A DNA stretch of 64,000 nt from Blepharisma japonicum (GCA_949751835.1 CATKHK010000109.1:1-64000), one strand, 5' to 3'. Counted from the first letter of the stretch, positions 43,048-54,758 are shown. Numbers and translations: made by a program. Notes: generated by a model not told the origin, from the letters alone.

Positions 43048-45117
43048 TTATTTTTGGCTTTTTAGGCTTTCAAGAATAGCTTGATTCAGCATCTGATCTT
43101 CAATCCCTACATCTTCAAATTGAGATTCCCTTGGGTCTGATCTCGGCGGATTATAAGGATTTCTATGCTGGTAATGTGCATCTTGCTGCCTTTGAGGTTC
43201 AGAAAAATAATAATCCTGCCCACGCTCAAATTGAGATTCCCTGTGGTCTGATCTCGGCGGATTATAAGGATTTCTATGCTGGTAATGTGCATCTTGCTGC
43301 CTTTGAGGTTCAGAAAAATAATAATCCTGCCCACGCTCAAATTGCTCTGAATATTGGTCATACACTCGAGGATTTGGCCTTTCTTCTCTATTTTCTGCAA
43401 GCCTGCGTGCTATTTCTAAATCTTCTTGCTCAGCAAGTTCTTTAGCGATTCTTTCGTCCTCTTCCCAGCTTGGTCTACTTGCTCCATCTGGAGACATTTC
43501 TGCTAATTGGCGTTCTAGATCTTCAGCGAGTTCTCGGTCTAGTTTTTCTGCGAGTTCTCTTGCAATTCTTTCGTCCTCTGAGATGTCTGGGATAGGAGGT
43601 TTTGGAACATTTGGGATATATTTAGGGGTGTATCTGTTTTCTGTAGGAGGTATTGGAGCTTTTGGTGGGGAATATCTGCTGGGTTTCGGTGGTTGTGGCT
43701 TGTAGATTGGGTCTTTTCTGCGCTGGCCTTCACTAGGATGAGGCATTTTTCGATAATCATACTTATTCCTAGGCTCCTGACTCTTATTACTGAAATCCCC
43801 TTTTTTCTGCTCAGCAGCCTCCCATACATCTTTAATTCTTTCCTTTTCTTCTTTTTCTCTCTGAATCCTTTCATTTTCCTCTTGGTTTTGTCTCGATCTT
43901 TCTACCTCACCTTGACCTTCATTAGGATAAGGCTTTTTTTGATAATTAAACTGATTTCTAGGCTCCTGCCTTTGATTACTAAATTCCCCTTTTTTCTGTT
44001 CAGCTGCCTCCCATACATCTTTAATTCTTTCCTTTTCTTCTTTTTCTCTCTGAATCCTTTCATTTTCCTCCTGGTTTTGTCTCGATCTTTCTACCTCACC
44101 TTGACCTTCATTAGGATAAGGCTTTTTTCGATAACTAAACTGATTTCTAGGCTCCTGCCTTTGATTACTAAATTCCCCTTTTTTCCGTTCAGCTGCCTCC
44201 CATAGATCTTTAATTCTTTCCTCTTCTTCTTTTTCTCTCTGAATCCTTTCATTTTCCTCTTGGATTTTTCTCAATCTTTCCATCCCATCTTCTTTTTGTA
44301 ATTCTTGCTGTTTCCTCATCCTCAGCCCTCTTTCAAGATCCTGCACCCTTCCAATTGCGAGGCCTTCTTTTTGTGGCTCTTGCTGTTTTCTCATCCTTAG
44401 CCCTCTTTCGTACTCTTGGACTCTCCCAAGACCTCCTATATCAGTTTTTTTCTCTTCTTCTTTTTTCTTTTTAGCCATTTCCACTTCTCGCTTTTTTTCT
44501 TGTTCTTCCCTTATTGCTTGCCTAGCCAAGTCTTCATGCTGCCTCGCTTTAATTTGTCGCTCAATTTCTTCTTCTTTTTCCTTCTGCTTTTTTTCTTGTT
44601 CTTCCCTTATTGCTTGCCTAGCCAAGTCTTCACGCTGCCTTGCTTTAATTTGTCGCATAATTTCTTCTTCTTCTTTTTCCTTATACAAATTTTCCTGGTA
44701 TATTGGCTGTGGCTTATTACAATTTCCTGCTTCTATATGTTTTTTCAGATCCTTAATAGGGATGTATTTATTACACTTCCGGCAAATTTCAGTTCTGTTG
44801 CCACAAGACTGGGCATGAGAATTGTAGAGATCAAGAGGATAAGTAGCTTCACAGTATGGGCAGAGTTTTGGGGCTTTGGGACATATATGGCTATCAAATT
44901 GGCTTGCTTCTATTTGGGCTTGACAATTAGGGCATGGCTTTAGAGCATGATTTAGATTATCGTGCTCCTCTTTTTCTGATTTTGAGATCGGCGCATTGCA
45001 TCTTTCACATCGGATTGTGTTTCGTTCACAACGAACTTTATGAATCATTAGTGACTGCTTAGGAACTTCCTTTTCACTGCATAAGTCTTACCAAATATCA
45101 CAGATTTCTACTTCCAT
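43048..45117 (-). CDS. TRAF-type zinc-finger / repeat coiled-coil protein with C-terminal UIM-like motif
   Basis: 684 residues after removing a 15-nt intron at 45077-45091. The intron splits the first CxxC pair: exon 1 gives MEVEICDIC and restores a zinc finger (CDIC, then HKVRC) that continues into CERCNAPISKSE, CPNCQA, CPYCEA and CRKCNKYI fingers (residues 1-120), of TRAF type. Residues 125-330 are Glu/Arg/Lys coiled coil with repeated blocks, followed by three 63-residue repeats, a Pro-rich stretch, and two 37-residue repeats (ERGQDYYFSEPQRQQD). The end, EDQMLNQAILESLKSQK, fits a ubiquitin-interacting motif (A-x-x-x-S). A ubiquitin-linked scaffold is inferred. Confidence 0.82.
43123..43344 (-). 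repeat. 111-bp coding repeat, two copies
   Basis: Two adjacent nearly identical 111-bp copies, each encoding 37 residues beginning ESQFERGQDYYF. They differ at only a few positions near the first copy's start. Confidence 0.85.
43806..44230 (-). repeat. 189-bp coding repeat, about three copies
   Basis: The block starting near TTTTCTGCTCAGC is repeated with exact 189-bp spacing (landmark at 43811, 44000, 44189), encoding a 63-residue charged unit (ENERIQREKEEKERIKDVWE plus a Pro/Asn-rich tail). The copies are nearly identical, so the duplication is recent or homogenised. Confidence 0.85.
45077..45091 (-). other. 15-nt spliceosomal intron
   Basis: Minus strand GTAAGACTTATGCAG. It contains an in-frame TAA. 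Its removal joins ATT-TG to TGAAAAG.. as Ile-Cys-Glu and completes a Cys-x-x-Cys zinc-finger knuckle. Length and GT..AG ends match the other intron in this window. Confidence 0.9.
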
Positions 45118-45278
45118 ATTTGAATTCTATATAGAAAGAAATTGGATTATTACTATTTAATAAGCATAAATATCAATATGATTAGTTTCAAATAATAAAT
45201 AAATATTTTTATAGCTTTATTCCCTGATTTTAATAATAATAAATATCATCTTGAAACAGTCACTAATAAACCAAAAAT

Positions 45279-45907
45279 ATGGAGAAAGCCTTTGATCCTT
45301 ATAATATCAGCGGAAGCCATCCTCACTTTTTCGAAAATTTAACTATGAAGAATCTTAAATATTTGAGCTCATCATCATGAATGAAAATTTCTGCTGAAAA
45401 TAAGGGACTTTAATTAAGCCATTCCAAAAAAGTATCGGGCCTTACAACTTAGAAGGCCAAAAAGGGTATTCAGATTATCTCAAAAATGCTTATTTCAATA
45501 TACAAAATATTGATATTGGGGATATAAATTATAGTGTGCTATCTATTGAGTTCTTAGAGGATCATAAAAATAATCTTTATAGCTTTGGGCCACCAAGGTT
45601 TAGGCCAAGAGACTTTATAGGGAATAACAGTTATTATAAAAGGCTGGAAAGATCGTTATTTTGATGAAGATGGGTGGATTCGGACAATAGCGGCTTTATG
45701 GCAGTTACAATTGAAGATGTCTCTAACACTGTTACTGAGCTAAATTATCCTATAAGATACCTCATAAAACCTCAAGATTTAATTGGGACTTCTGCATTTT
45801 ATGAAAATTTAATGAAGATGATATATTTAATTATAGACAAATATATAGACCACGCTAAAAAGACAGCTACAGATTGTCGCAATTGAAAATGAATAAAATC
45901 TATCTAA
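45279..45907 (+). pseudogene. Frameshifted gene of unknown function
   Basis: The first part (ATG 45279-45281) encodes MEKAFDPYNISGSHPHFFEN and continues to about 45410, ending KISAENKGL before a TAA. The second part, in another frame, runs to TAA 45905-45907 with TGA as Trp (for example PYNLEGQKGYSDYLKNAYF, then FGPPRFRPRDF). Inserting one base at ENKG/TLIKPF would join them. No GT..AG intron of 15-17 nt is present at the junction. Either a recent inactivating deletion or an assembly error. The protein is about 209 residues, with no domain I know. Confidence 0.5.
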
Positions 45908-45979
45908 TTAAAATTAATATTTTATTGTAAAATTTTGATTTAAACATTATGAATAATCCTCAAATCCATCTTATTTTCA

Positions 45980-48900
45980 ATGAATTCAGATAAAGAGCTT
46001 GAAACAATCCTCCAGGAAGCCAAAGCAAGCTACCAAAAACGAATTTCTTCAGTAAGAAGTTCTTTAAAGTCAGTCTATGACGATCCTCATACTGATGCGC
46101 TTTTTGATACTTTAAAAGCGAATGCATTAACTGAAAGATCAATCCCCCCGCGCCCATCTTCAAGGGCTTCTGAAAGGTCACCTCATTTGTCGTTAACCAA
46201 TAGATCAAGAGATATCAGCCCTTTAATTAGCAAGTCAAATTCTGAAGAAATCTTTCAGCTGCAGAGCTTACTTGAAAAAGAGCGAAAATCTCGATATGAA
46301 GATCAAAAGAAAATAAAAGTTTTGAAAGAAGAAATAGATGACATGAAGAATTCTATGAAAACTCTACAAGGGCATTTAGGGAAAGTAAGCGAAGAATACG
46401 AAAATTCATTAAGAAGCAAGTCAGACGAAGCTAAAGAATTCCTAAAACAAAGCCAAATAGAAATTGCAAAGCTAAAGAATGCTTTAGAAGTCACTGAGAG
46501 TGATGGTCTGCAGAATTTCCAAGAAATTGAATTTTTTAGGAAAAAAACAATAGAAAACCAAAAAATAATTCAGGATTTGCAAGACCAGTTAAAATTTTCA
46601 GAGAAAAATGCAGCAGATTTAGAAACAAGGTCAGAGAAATGGAAAATGAATTATCAAGAATCAGAAAGAGCAAATTCTGAGCTTAGAGACAAACTTAGAG
46701 ATGCATCCTTTAATGTTTATAATCTCACAGATGAAAATATGAATCTTAAAGACAAAATTAAAGAAAAAGAAAAAGCGATAAGTAGCTTAAAGCTACAAAT
46801 GGAATATTCAGCTCAAAATGAAATAGAAAATATCAAAAAAGAAGCCGAATGCTTGCAGAATTTATGCAATGATCGCCAAAACACTATAGAAGAGTTACAG
46901 AATCTCCAAGAAGAGCTAGAAAACAAGCTTAATGAAGTAGAAAGAAAAAACGAACAAGAAAAACAGCAGCTAATAAAACAATTAAAAGAAATAAATCTCA
47001 GAAATCTGGAAACTGAAGAAAAAATTATGAATGAAAATTTTGGAAAAATGAATGAATTGAAAGAACAGTATGATAAAGCTATAGAAAAGGTTAAAAAAGA
47101 GCACGAAAGAGAGCTGGAAATGAAAATGAACGATGCACAGAGCGAAATTGATATGTTGAGAGAAAGGGAAGAGTATACCAAAAGTATTTATGAAAATAAA
47201 ATTAAAAATCTTGAAGATGATATTGAAAATAATTTTATAAGCCGAGAAATGCTGGACCAAATAATTGGAGAAAAACTGTCTGACCAAAGGGAGTTTTATG
47301 AAAAAAGGATGGATGATAGAGAAAAAGAACTGGAAATTGATCAAGAAAAAATTATTGGAAAAATAAAAGCATCACATAAAAACGAGTTGGAAAATATACT
47401 AAAAAAAATGGATGAAATTGAAATAGAAAATGAAGAACTCAATGAGCAAATTTTAAAGACAAAATTAGAATTGAAAAGCGAAAAGGCAAAAAATTCTCAG
47501 CTTGAAATAAAAATGTCGCAAACCCAAAATGATATTGAAACTTTACAGGAAACTAAGGTAAATTTTTATAAACAAATGGAAGATGTCAATGTTGATATAT
47601 TTAAGCTTACAAAAGAAGTGGAAAATTTAAAGATTGAGAAGAAAAGATATGAAAATTTATATGAAGTTGAAGTTTCTAAGCAAGAAGAAATAAGTCAAAA
47701 ATTACAGGAACAATCTGAAGAGTTATATAAAAGAATTGATTCTGAAAGAGCTCAAAGAAGGGCTGTGGAAAAAGAACTCTTGAACTCAGAAGAAAACGCC
47801 AAAGCTTTGAGAATTGAAATATTAAAACTCAATGAAGTCAAAAATATTTTAGAATCTGAAAATGAAAACCTTCGACTGAAATCAAATAAGCGAGAAGACG
47901 ACATTAAAAGGGAAAAAGCTACCAATGATGTCAAATATAAAGAGCTTGCAATGGCTCATGAAATAAATAAAGGTTCAATTCTTGAATATGAAAAACAAAT
48001 TATCAGCTTAAACAACGAATTAAAGTATTATAAAAGCTCAGAAATGAAAATGAACGAAAATATTAAAAGATATCAAGCTGATTTAGAAGCTTCTCTGCTT
48101 AAAATACAATCCCAAGACGAAGAAATAAATTCATGGAAATATAAAAATAATTTACTCGCTGACTCCATAGAAAAACTCAAAGGCAAACTCGAAAATACCC
48201 AAGATCGATTTCGAGACTGCATAAAAATCCAGCGTGATCGCTACAAAAACCAATTAAAAATTCTCAGCCAATGGGTCTATGAACAACAATTAAATTTCAA
48301 AAAATACATGCAAGCGACCTTATCAGAAATTTCCAATGTAACAGCAATAGAAACTTCTAAAAGACTGAAGATTTTTCGAGATGAATTTTCTAATAAAGAG
48401 CTTAAGTTTAAACAGGTTTACCAGGAAATGAATAACAATAAGCGGGAATTTGTGAATAAAATAAAAGATTTATGTGAAGAAAATTCAAAATTAAAAATCG
48501 CTTTATCAGACCAAGACCGTGATTTAAAAATGAAGGACGCGAAAATTAAACTGTATGAAGAAAATTTTGAAGAAATTGGGATAACAGCAGAAAAAGAGCA
48601 AAATAACATGAGAGCACTACTGCTGAAAAGGGAAAATGAGCTAAAAGATATTATTCAGTCTAAGGCTGAGCTGAAAGGGACTATTGAGATGCAGCAGAAT
48701 AAAATAGAAAAAATAAAAAATGCTTTGAAGGCTCAAGCAAGCCATATAATTGAATTAGAAAGTTCTATACAAAAAGATTATGATAAGACAGCTGAAGAAA
48801 TTTATTCATTAAAAGGGATATTTAAAGAAGAGTTTGATCACATGAAGATGATGCTGACAATGGAAAACCAGAAAAAAGATACAAATTTGCAGCAGGCTTT

Positions 48901-49066
48901 AATAGATGCTGAAGAATATAAAGGGAGACTTACTAAGCTTGAGTCTGAGACTTTGGATCAGGATTTAAAATCAAATGATCAAATAGAAAGTCTTCAAAAC
49001 AGACTTAGTCAAGTATTAAATGAGCTTAGAAATGAAAAGAAATCATTAGATCCAAATAGGAGTTAA
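45980..49066 (+). CDS. Large coiled-coil protein
   Basis: 1028 residues, no in-frame TGA, TAA stop. Residues 1-90 are polar with Ser/Pro/Arg (SIPPRPSSRASERSPH). From about 95 to 1020 it is almost pure heptad-repeat coiled coil, with short interruptions near 755-800 where aromatic and basic residues cluster (DRYKNQLKILSQWVYEQQ). No globular domain. This is the composition of long tethers, myosin-tail-like or SMC-like proteins and basal-body proteins; I cannot choose between them by eye. The ATG sits only 73 bp after the previous stop. Confidence 0.85.
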   Translation: MNSDKELETILQEAKASYQKRISSVRSSLKSVYDDPHTDALFDTLKANALTERSIPPRPSSRASERSPHLSLTNRSRDISPLISKSNSEEIFQLQSLLEKERKSRYEDQKKIKVLKEEIDDMKNSMKTLQGHLGKVSEEYENSLRSKSDEAKEFLKQSQIEIAKLKNALEVTESDGLQNFQEIEFFRKKTIENQKIIQDLQDQLKFSEKNAADLETRSEKWKMNYQESERANSELRDKLRDASFNVYNLTDENMNLKDKIKEKEKAISSLKLQMEYSAQNEIENIKKEAECLQNLCNDRQNTIEELQNLQEELENKLNEVERKNEQEKQQLIKQLKEINLRNLETEEKIMNENFGKMNELKEQYDKAIEKVKKEHERELEMKMNDAQSEIDMLREREEYTKSIYENKIKNLEDDIENNFISREMLDQIIGEKLSDQREFYEKRMDDREKELEIDQEKIIGKIKASHKNELENILKKMDEIEIENEELNEQILKTKLELKSEKAKNSQLEIKMSQTQNDIETLQETKVNFYKQMEDVNVDIFKLTKEVENLKIEKKRYENLYEVEVSKQEEISQKLQEQSEELYKRIDSERAQRRAVEKELLNSEENAKALRIEILKLNEVKNILESENENLRLKSNKREDDIKREKATNDVKYKELAMAHEINKGSILEYEKQIISLNNELKYYKSSEMKMNENIKRYQADLEASLLKIQSQDEEINSWKYKNNLLADSIEKLKGKLENTQDRFRDCIKIQRDRYKNQLKILSQWVYEQQLNFKKYMQATLSEISNVTAIETSKRLKIFRDEFSNKELKFKQVYQEMNNNKREFVNKIKDLCEENSKLKIALSDQDRDLKMKDAKIKLYEENFEEIGITAEKEQNNMRALLLKRENELKDIIQSKAELKGTIEMQQNKIEKIKNALKAQASHIIELESSIQKDYDKTAEEIYSLKGIFKEEFDHMKMMLTMENQKKDTNLQQALIDAEEYKGRLTKLESETLDQDLKSNDQIESLQNRLSQVLNELRNEKKSLDPNRS

Positions 49067-49129
49067 TGTAAGCTAATAATTTAATCTCAATACCAATTAT
49101 GAATTTGTTGAATAAATAGAAAATAACTG

Positions 49130-50410
49130 ATGAATTTACTTATTTGGCTATTTTCTCTTAAAATTTATTTTACTTATGCTGATAGTGATGGTCCCTGGTC
49201 TTTGCTTGGTTTTTCCGGCTACTCAGGAGAAATCACCATAAACAATTTAATAGGCTCATCTCTTTTTTATTGGCTTTTTCAAGCATACAAAGGTAACATT
49301 CTTACTGATAAACAACCTATAATTTTATGACTTCAAGGAGGTCCAGGCTGTTCTGGGGAAACTGGCATGCTTTTTGAAAACATCGGCGCATTTAATATAG
49401 ACAATTCCGCAAACCCATTTATAAACCCTTATACCTGGGCAACTGATTTTCATGTTATTGCTGTTGATTATCCTTTTGGAGCTGGATTTTCTTTCGCAAA
49501 CGCTGCTTATGATATGAAAAACACTACAATCCAAGCATCTGCTTACCTCTACAATTTTTTAGTAAAATTAAGTAATAAATACCCAACCTGGTTCAATAGA
49601 GATCTCTATATATTTGGCAGTAGCTATGCTGGGCATTGGGTCCCAGGAATTGCCTATACAATTCTAATGAATAATCTTTCCCCAAATTCCCCAAAAAAAT
49701 TCCAATTAAAAGGAATCGGTATTGGAGACCCTTGAATTGAAGCTTTAACACAAACCCAATACTATTCAGACTATGCTTATCAGACCAGTCTTATAGATAA
49801 TGAAGAAATAGGCATAATAGAGCAGTTGCAAGCACAAATTGTAAATGAATTAAATAGTGGGGATTTATTACAAGCAAATTCTGATAGGGAAAGCATTTTA
49901 TCTGATATTTCAAGCTATGCAGGAGGGATAGACCCATTAAATGTAAGGTACTTTGGGAACCATTACAATCTAGGGAATATTAGTAACTGACTTAATTCGC
50001 CCTCTACAAAAACTCTGTTACATGCTCCAGCGAATATTATATGAAGTGACTGTAATGGTACTGCTGGGGCTGGGTTTATTGAAGATAAAATGACTTCAAC
50101 GGCGAATTATTTTCCATTTATTTTGGATAATATAAAAGTCATTATATGAAGTGGACAAGACGATTTGAGGGTAAATTCCATGGGGACTCAAGCTTTGTTA
50201 GCAAAAATGAACTGGAGCTATATTGATAACTTTTTGGGTGCTAATAAGATTGTGTGGGGTGTTAATGGACAAGTAGCGGGGTATGTAACTACTTATAATT
50301 CCTTAACGTTCATATCTATGTTAAAAGCTGGCCATCTAGCTTCCCACGACCAGCCACTAAACGCAAAAGATATGGCATATAGATTCATCAATAATGCAGG
50401 ATGGCAATAA
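49130..50410 (+). CDS. Serine carboxypeptidase S10, copy 1
   Basis: 426 residues with signal peptide (MNLLIWLFSLKIYFTYA) and several TGA as Trp. The first restores ILWLQGGPGCSG, the S10 oxyanion loop. The catalytic Ser lies in FGSSYAGHW (GSSY instead of the usual GESY or GDSY), the Asp in SGQDDLRVN, and the His in KAGHLASHDQP. S10 peptidases cleave C-terminal residues in lysosome-like or secretory compartments. First of four paralogs, alone on the plus strand. It converges with copy 2; the stops are 21 bp apart. Confidence 0.9.
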
Positions 50411-50431
50411 TTTATTTAATTAAAAAATTAA

Positions 50432-51727
50432 TTACTTCCAACCTTCATTATTAATAAATCTATAAACTAAATCCTGCGCACATTGAGGTTGATCATGAGG
50501 CATCAAATGTCCAGCTCGCAACACCAGAACAAAGCTTAAATTATCATAAGCCCTCACATACCCTGCAATCTTCCCATTAACATTCCACACTTGTCTGTGC
50601 GCATTCACAAATTGATACGTATATTGCCAGTTAAGCTGAGAAAGGAAATCTTGAGTCCCAAGGGAGTTTACAATATAATCATCTTGTGAATTCCATACAA
50701 TAACTTTAATATTTTGGACTATATATGATAAGTAAGGCTTCATAGAAGTCATCATATCTTGTCCCCAAGAATACCCTATATCCGGGTTGCAGCTCTGCCA
50801 AACAATATCCAAAGGTGCATTCAGCATCATTTTTGTGGAGTTTAAATTCATCCAATTAGGAAGCTGACCTATGTCATAGCTGTCATAATAATATCGTATA
50901 TTATAAATATCAGCACCCCCTGCATAATTAGAAATCACCCCAATTAAATTCATTTGGTCATTATTTGCAGTCACTAACTCCCCAGCATTTAAGTCACTAA
51001 TAATTTGTGCTTGCAATTGCTGGATAATCCCCATTTCTTCTAGGTCTAATAGTCCATTGCTAAAGCCATACTCGTCATAATGCTGAGTTTGTGTGCCGCC
51101 GTCCATAAATGGGTCACCAATTCCTATACCTTTTAAGGAAAATACTTTTTGGGCACTTGGAGAAAGATTGTTCATGAGGATTGTATAAGCAATTCCTGGG
51201 ACCCAATGCCCAGCGTAGCTGTCACCAAAAATATAGAGGTCTCGGTTGAATCAGGTGGGGTATTTGTTGTTTAGCTTTATAAGGAGGTTGTAGAGGTAAG
51301 CTGAGGCTTGGATTGTGGAGTTTTTCATATCATAAGCAGCGTTTGCAAAGGAAAACCCACTACCGTAGGGGTAGTCGACCATAATAACGTGGAATTCGTT
51401 AGTCCAAGAGTAGGGATTTGGGGTAGGTTCTGTGTTATTGTTTATATTGAAAGGCCCGACGTTTTCAAAAAGCAGACCAGTTGAGCCTGAACAGCCTTGG
51501 CCTCCTTGAAGTCATAAAATAATTGGAGCTTTGTCTGTTAAAATATTGCCTTTGGTTGCTTGGAAAAGTCAGTAGAAAAGAGAGGATCCTGTTACATAAT
51601 TCATAACAATTTCTCCAGCATATCCAGTGTAACCTAAAATTGACCATGGGCCATCTGTATCACCAAGAAGATCTAAGCATAAGCAAGCTTCTAATAGAAG
51701 TAAACTCAACACAAGCTTTACTACCAT
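50432..51727 (-). CDS. Serine carboxypeptidase S10, copy 2
   Basis: 431 residues with signal peptide (MVVKLVLSLLLLEACLC) and several TGA as Trp (for example SSLFYWLFQ, IILWLQGGQGC). The oxyanion loop reads GGQGCSG, with Gln for Pro. Catalytic Ser in GDSYAGHW, Asp in NSQDDYIVN, His in RAGHLMPHDQP. All three catalytic residues are present, so activity is expected. It shares long identical stretches with copies 1 and 4. Confidence 0.9.
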
Positions 51728-51881
51728 TATTAGCAAAATAAATTTTAATCCTGCAAATATAAAATCTCCAATTATTTGTATTAAATATTCTACTTCATAA
51801 AAATTGATTTTTTTAGATTTTAATTAAAAACTGCTTGGAAATATTATTTGAATTCCCAGGATTATAGAGTTGTTTTAAAAA

Positions 51882-53180
51882 CTAATTAAACCCTTGATTA
51901 TTAATAAACCGAATAACCAAGTCTTTCGCGTTCTGAGGCTGATCATGCGAAAATAGATGCCCTGCCTTCAGCGTTAAAACAAAGCTCAAGTTATTATAGG
52001 AGATAGCATATCCTGCTACTTCTTTATTTACTCTCCATATATGTTTCCTCGCACTTGTAAATCCTTTAATATTCTGCCAATTCAGCTTGGCAAGTAGTGC
52101 CTGAGTTCCAATATTTGTTACATCAAAATCATCTTGGCCATTTCATATCAAAACTCTTATATTGTCTAAAATAAAAGGCAAATAATTAGCCATTGAGCTC
52201 ATAATGTCAACAGTCCATGCATTTCCAATGGTTCCATTGCAGCTTACCCAAGTCACATTTAAAGGTGCATGTAGCATACTTTTAGTAGAAGCTAAATTCA
52301 TCCAGGCTGGCACTTGGCCCATGTTATAGTTATCATAAAAATACCGAACGTTGAAAGGATCAGCATTTCCAGAATATTTAGCAAAAAGTTCATACTCAAG
52401 ATACAGATCTGCATTATTAGCTTTATTATAATCTGATGCGTTGAGCGCTACAATGATTTCTTGCTGATAGCTTTCTATTATTCCTTTTTCTTCTTTATCA
52501 ATTAATCCACAAGAATAAGCGTATTCTGCATAATATTGGGTTTGTGTATAAGCTTCAATCCAGGGGTCGCCTATTGCAACACCTTTTAGACTGAAAACTT
52601 TTTGAGCATTAGGCGATTTATTGTTCATTAAGATTGTATAAGCAATCCCAGGGATGAAATGTCCAGAATAGCTTTCTCCAAAAATATATAAATCACGATT
52701 AAACCAAGCTGGGTACTTTGTGCTTAGCTTGACTAAAAAGTTATATAAATATGCAACTGATTCCATAGTCGTGTTTTTCATGTCACTAGGAGAATTTGCA
52801 ATAGAATATCCAGCTCCAATAGGGAAATCTACCATAATCACATGATAATTGCTGATTCATGTATAAGGATTTATAACAGGTTGGGTATTATTATTTATGC
52901 CAAATGGTCCAATATTTTCAAAAACCATTCCAGTAGACCCTGAGCAGCCTTGGCCGCCTTGCAGCCATAAAATTATAGGCAGTTTATCTGAGATAATATT
53001 CCCTTGAGTAGCTTGGAAAAGCCAATAAAACAGTGAAGAGCCTGTTAAATTATTAATAACAATTTCTCCAGCATAGCCGGTAAATCCAAGCAGAGACCAT
53101 GTGCCATCAGTATCCCCTAAGATTTCATAGCCAAAATAGAGATGGATTAAAGCAGAAACTAAAATGAATAGTTTCCTCAT
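51882..53180 (-). CDS. Serine carboxypeptidase S10, copy 3
   Basis: 432 residues. N-terminal signal peptide (MRKLFILVSALIHLYFG), GGQGCSGSTGM oxyanion loop, catalytic Ser in GESYSGHF, Asp in NGQDDFDVT, His in KAGHLFSHDQP. TGA as Trp in several places (PYTWISN and VLIWNGQDD junctions). The most diverged of the four copies. TAG stop at 51882-51884. Confidence 0.9.
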
Positions 53181-53376
53181 TTATAAGATTAAGAAAATAA
53201 AAATAATCACATTTATGATACAATTTTTAAAATATTCAGCCTGAGCCAGTCCTTATAACTTATAATTACTAATGATATATTTATGATGTCTGCCTTAATA
53301 ATTAAAATTTTTTAGCAAGATTTTTCCAATTAAAATTTAAATACTCTATAAAGCTATAGAAATTAATTATTTTAAA

Positions 53377-54663
53377 TTATTGCCACCCTTCATTATTGAT
53401 GAACCGATACACCATATCTTTTGCAATATGAGGCTGATCATGTGACATTAAATGCCCAGCTCTCAAAACTAGGGCAAAGCTTAAATTATTATAAGTAGTC
53501 ACATATCCTGCAACTTCTCCATTTACTTTTCATATTATTTTATAAGCATTGAAAAACTCTTCAATGTATGGCCAATTGATTTTTGCAAGCAAAGCCTGTG
53601 TCCCTACTGAGTTAACTAATAGATCATCTTGGCCATTATAAATCAGCACTTTCACATTATCAAGAATTAATGGAAAATAATTGGCCATAGAGCTCATAGT
53701 GTCTTCGGTCCAGGCATTTCCCAAAGCTCCATTGCAGTCCTGCCATATAATATCCATCGGTGCATGCAGCATGCTTTTGGTTGAAGCTAAATTCATCCAT
53801 TCAGGAATTTTTCCAAAATCGTAACAATTATCATAACATCTTATATTCATGACATTTATGTTTCCAGCATAACTTATAATATTTCCTAGAATATTGTCTT
53901 GCAGGGTGTTAGCTTGGTTGTAGTTTCCTGAGGTTAATTGAGCTGTTAGCTCATTTTCGAGGGTTTGAATAATTTTTAATTCTTCTTGATTTATGAGGCC
54001 TGATTGATAAGCATAGTCTGAATAATATTGATCTTGGGTGTATGCTTCTATTCAAGGATCTCCTATGCCAATTCCTTTCAATTGGAATGCTACTTGGGGG
54101 CTTGGTGAACGATTATTCATTAAAATTGTATAAGCTATCCCTGGAATCCAGTGCCCAGCATAACTGTCTCCAAAAATATATAGATCTCTATTAAACCAAG
54201 TTGGGTATTTTTTGCTTAATTTTACCAAAAAATTGTATAAGTAAGCAGAAGCTTGGATTGTGGTGTTTTTCATATCATAAGCAGCATTTGCAAAGGAAAA
54301 TCCAGCACCTAGTGGATAGTCAACTGAAATTACATGAAAATTGCTGATTCAAGTGTCAGGGTTTATAATAGGCTGAGTACTGTTATTTATTGAAAAAGGA
54401 CCTACTTTCTCATTTAGCATTCCACTTTCTCCAGAACACCCTGGGCCTCCTTGTAGCCATAAAATTATCGGCAATTTATCTGTAAAAATGTTTCCTTTTG
54501 TTGATTGAAATAGCCAATAAAATAGTGATGAGCCTGTAAGATTATTTATGACTATTTCTCCAGCATAGCCTGTAAAGCCAAGTAATGATCATGATCCATC
54601 TGTATCGCTGAGATTTGCGCAAAATAAATAAGCTTGAAGAAAAATCAACAATAAAATTTTCAT
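53377..54663 (-). CDS. Serine carboxypeptidase S10, copy 4
   Basis: 428 residues. Signal peptide (MKILLLIFLQAYLFCA), GGPGCSGESGML oxyanion loop, Ser in GDSYAGHW, Asp in NGQDDLLVN, His in RAGHLMSHDQP. TGA as Trp at several positions, including GIGDPWIEA and DGSWSLLG. Closest to copy 1 in the middle part (AYDMKNTTIQASAYLYNFL identical). The upstream region (54664-54758) is short and AT-rich. Confidence 0.9.
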
Positions 54664-54758
54664 TTTTACTAGGTTTTAATAGAGTAATACAATTTAAATT
54701 AAAAATCTGACATTAATTGTTTTATTTTACTTATAATATCATAAGTTTTATTATTTTC

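Noticed and set aside
43131-44943. Long plus-strand ORFs (up to 175 codons)
   Set aside because: Antisense to the repeat-rich zinc-finger/coiled-coil gene; Phe/Leu/Ser runs are the mirror of Glu/Lys codons.
46303-48609. Several minus-strand ORFs of 60-122 codons
   Set aside because: Antisense shadows of the 1028-residue coiled-coil gene.
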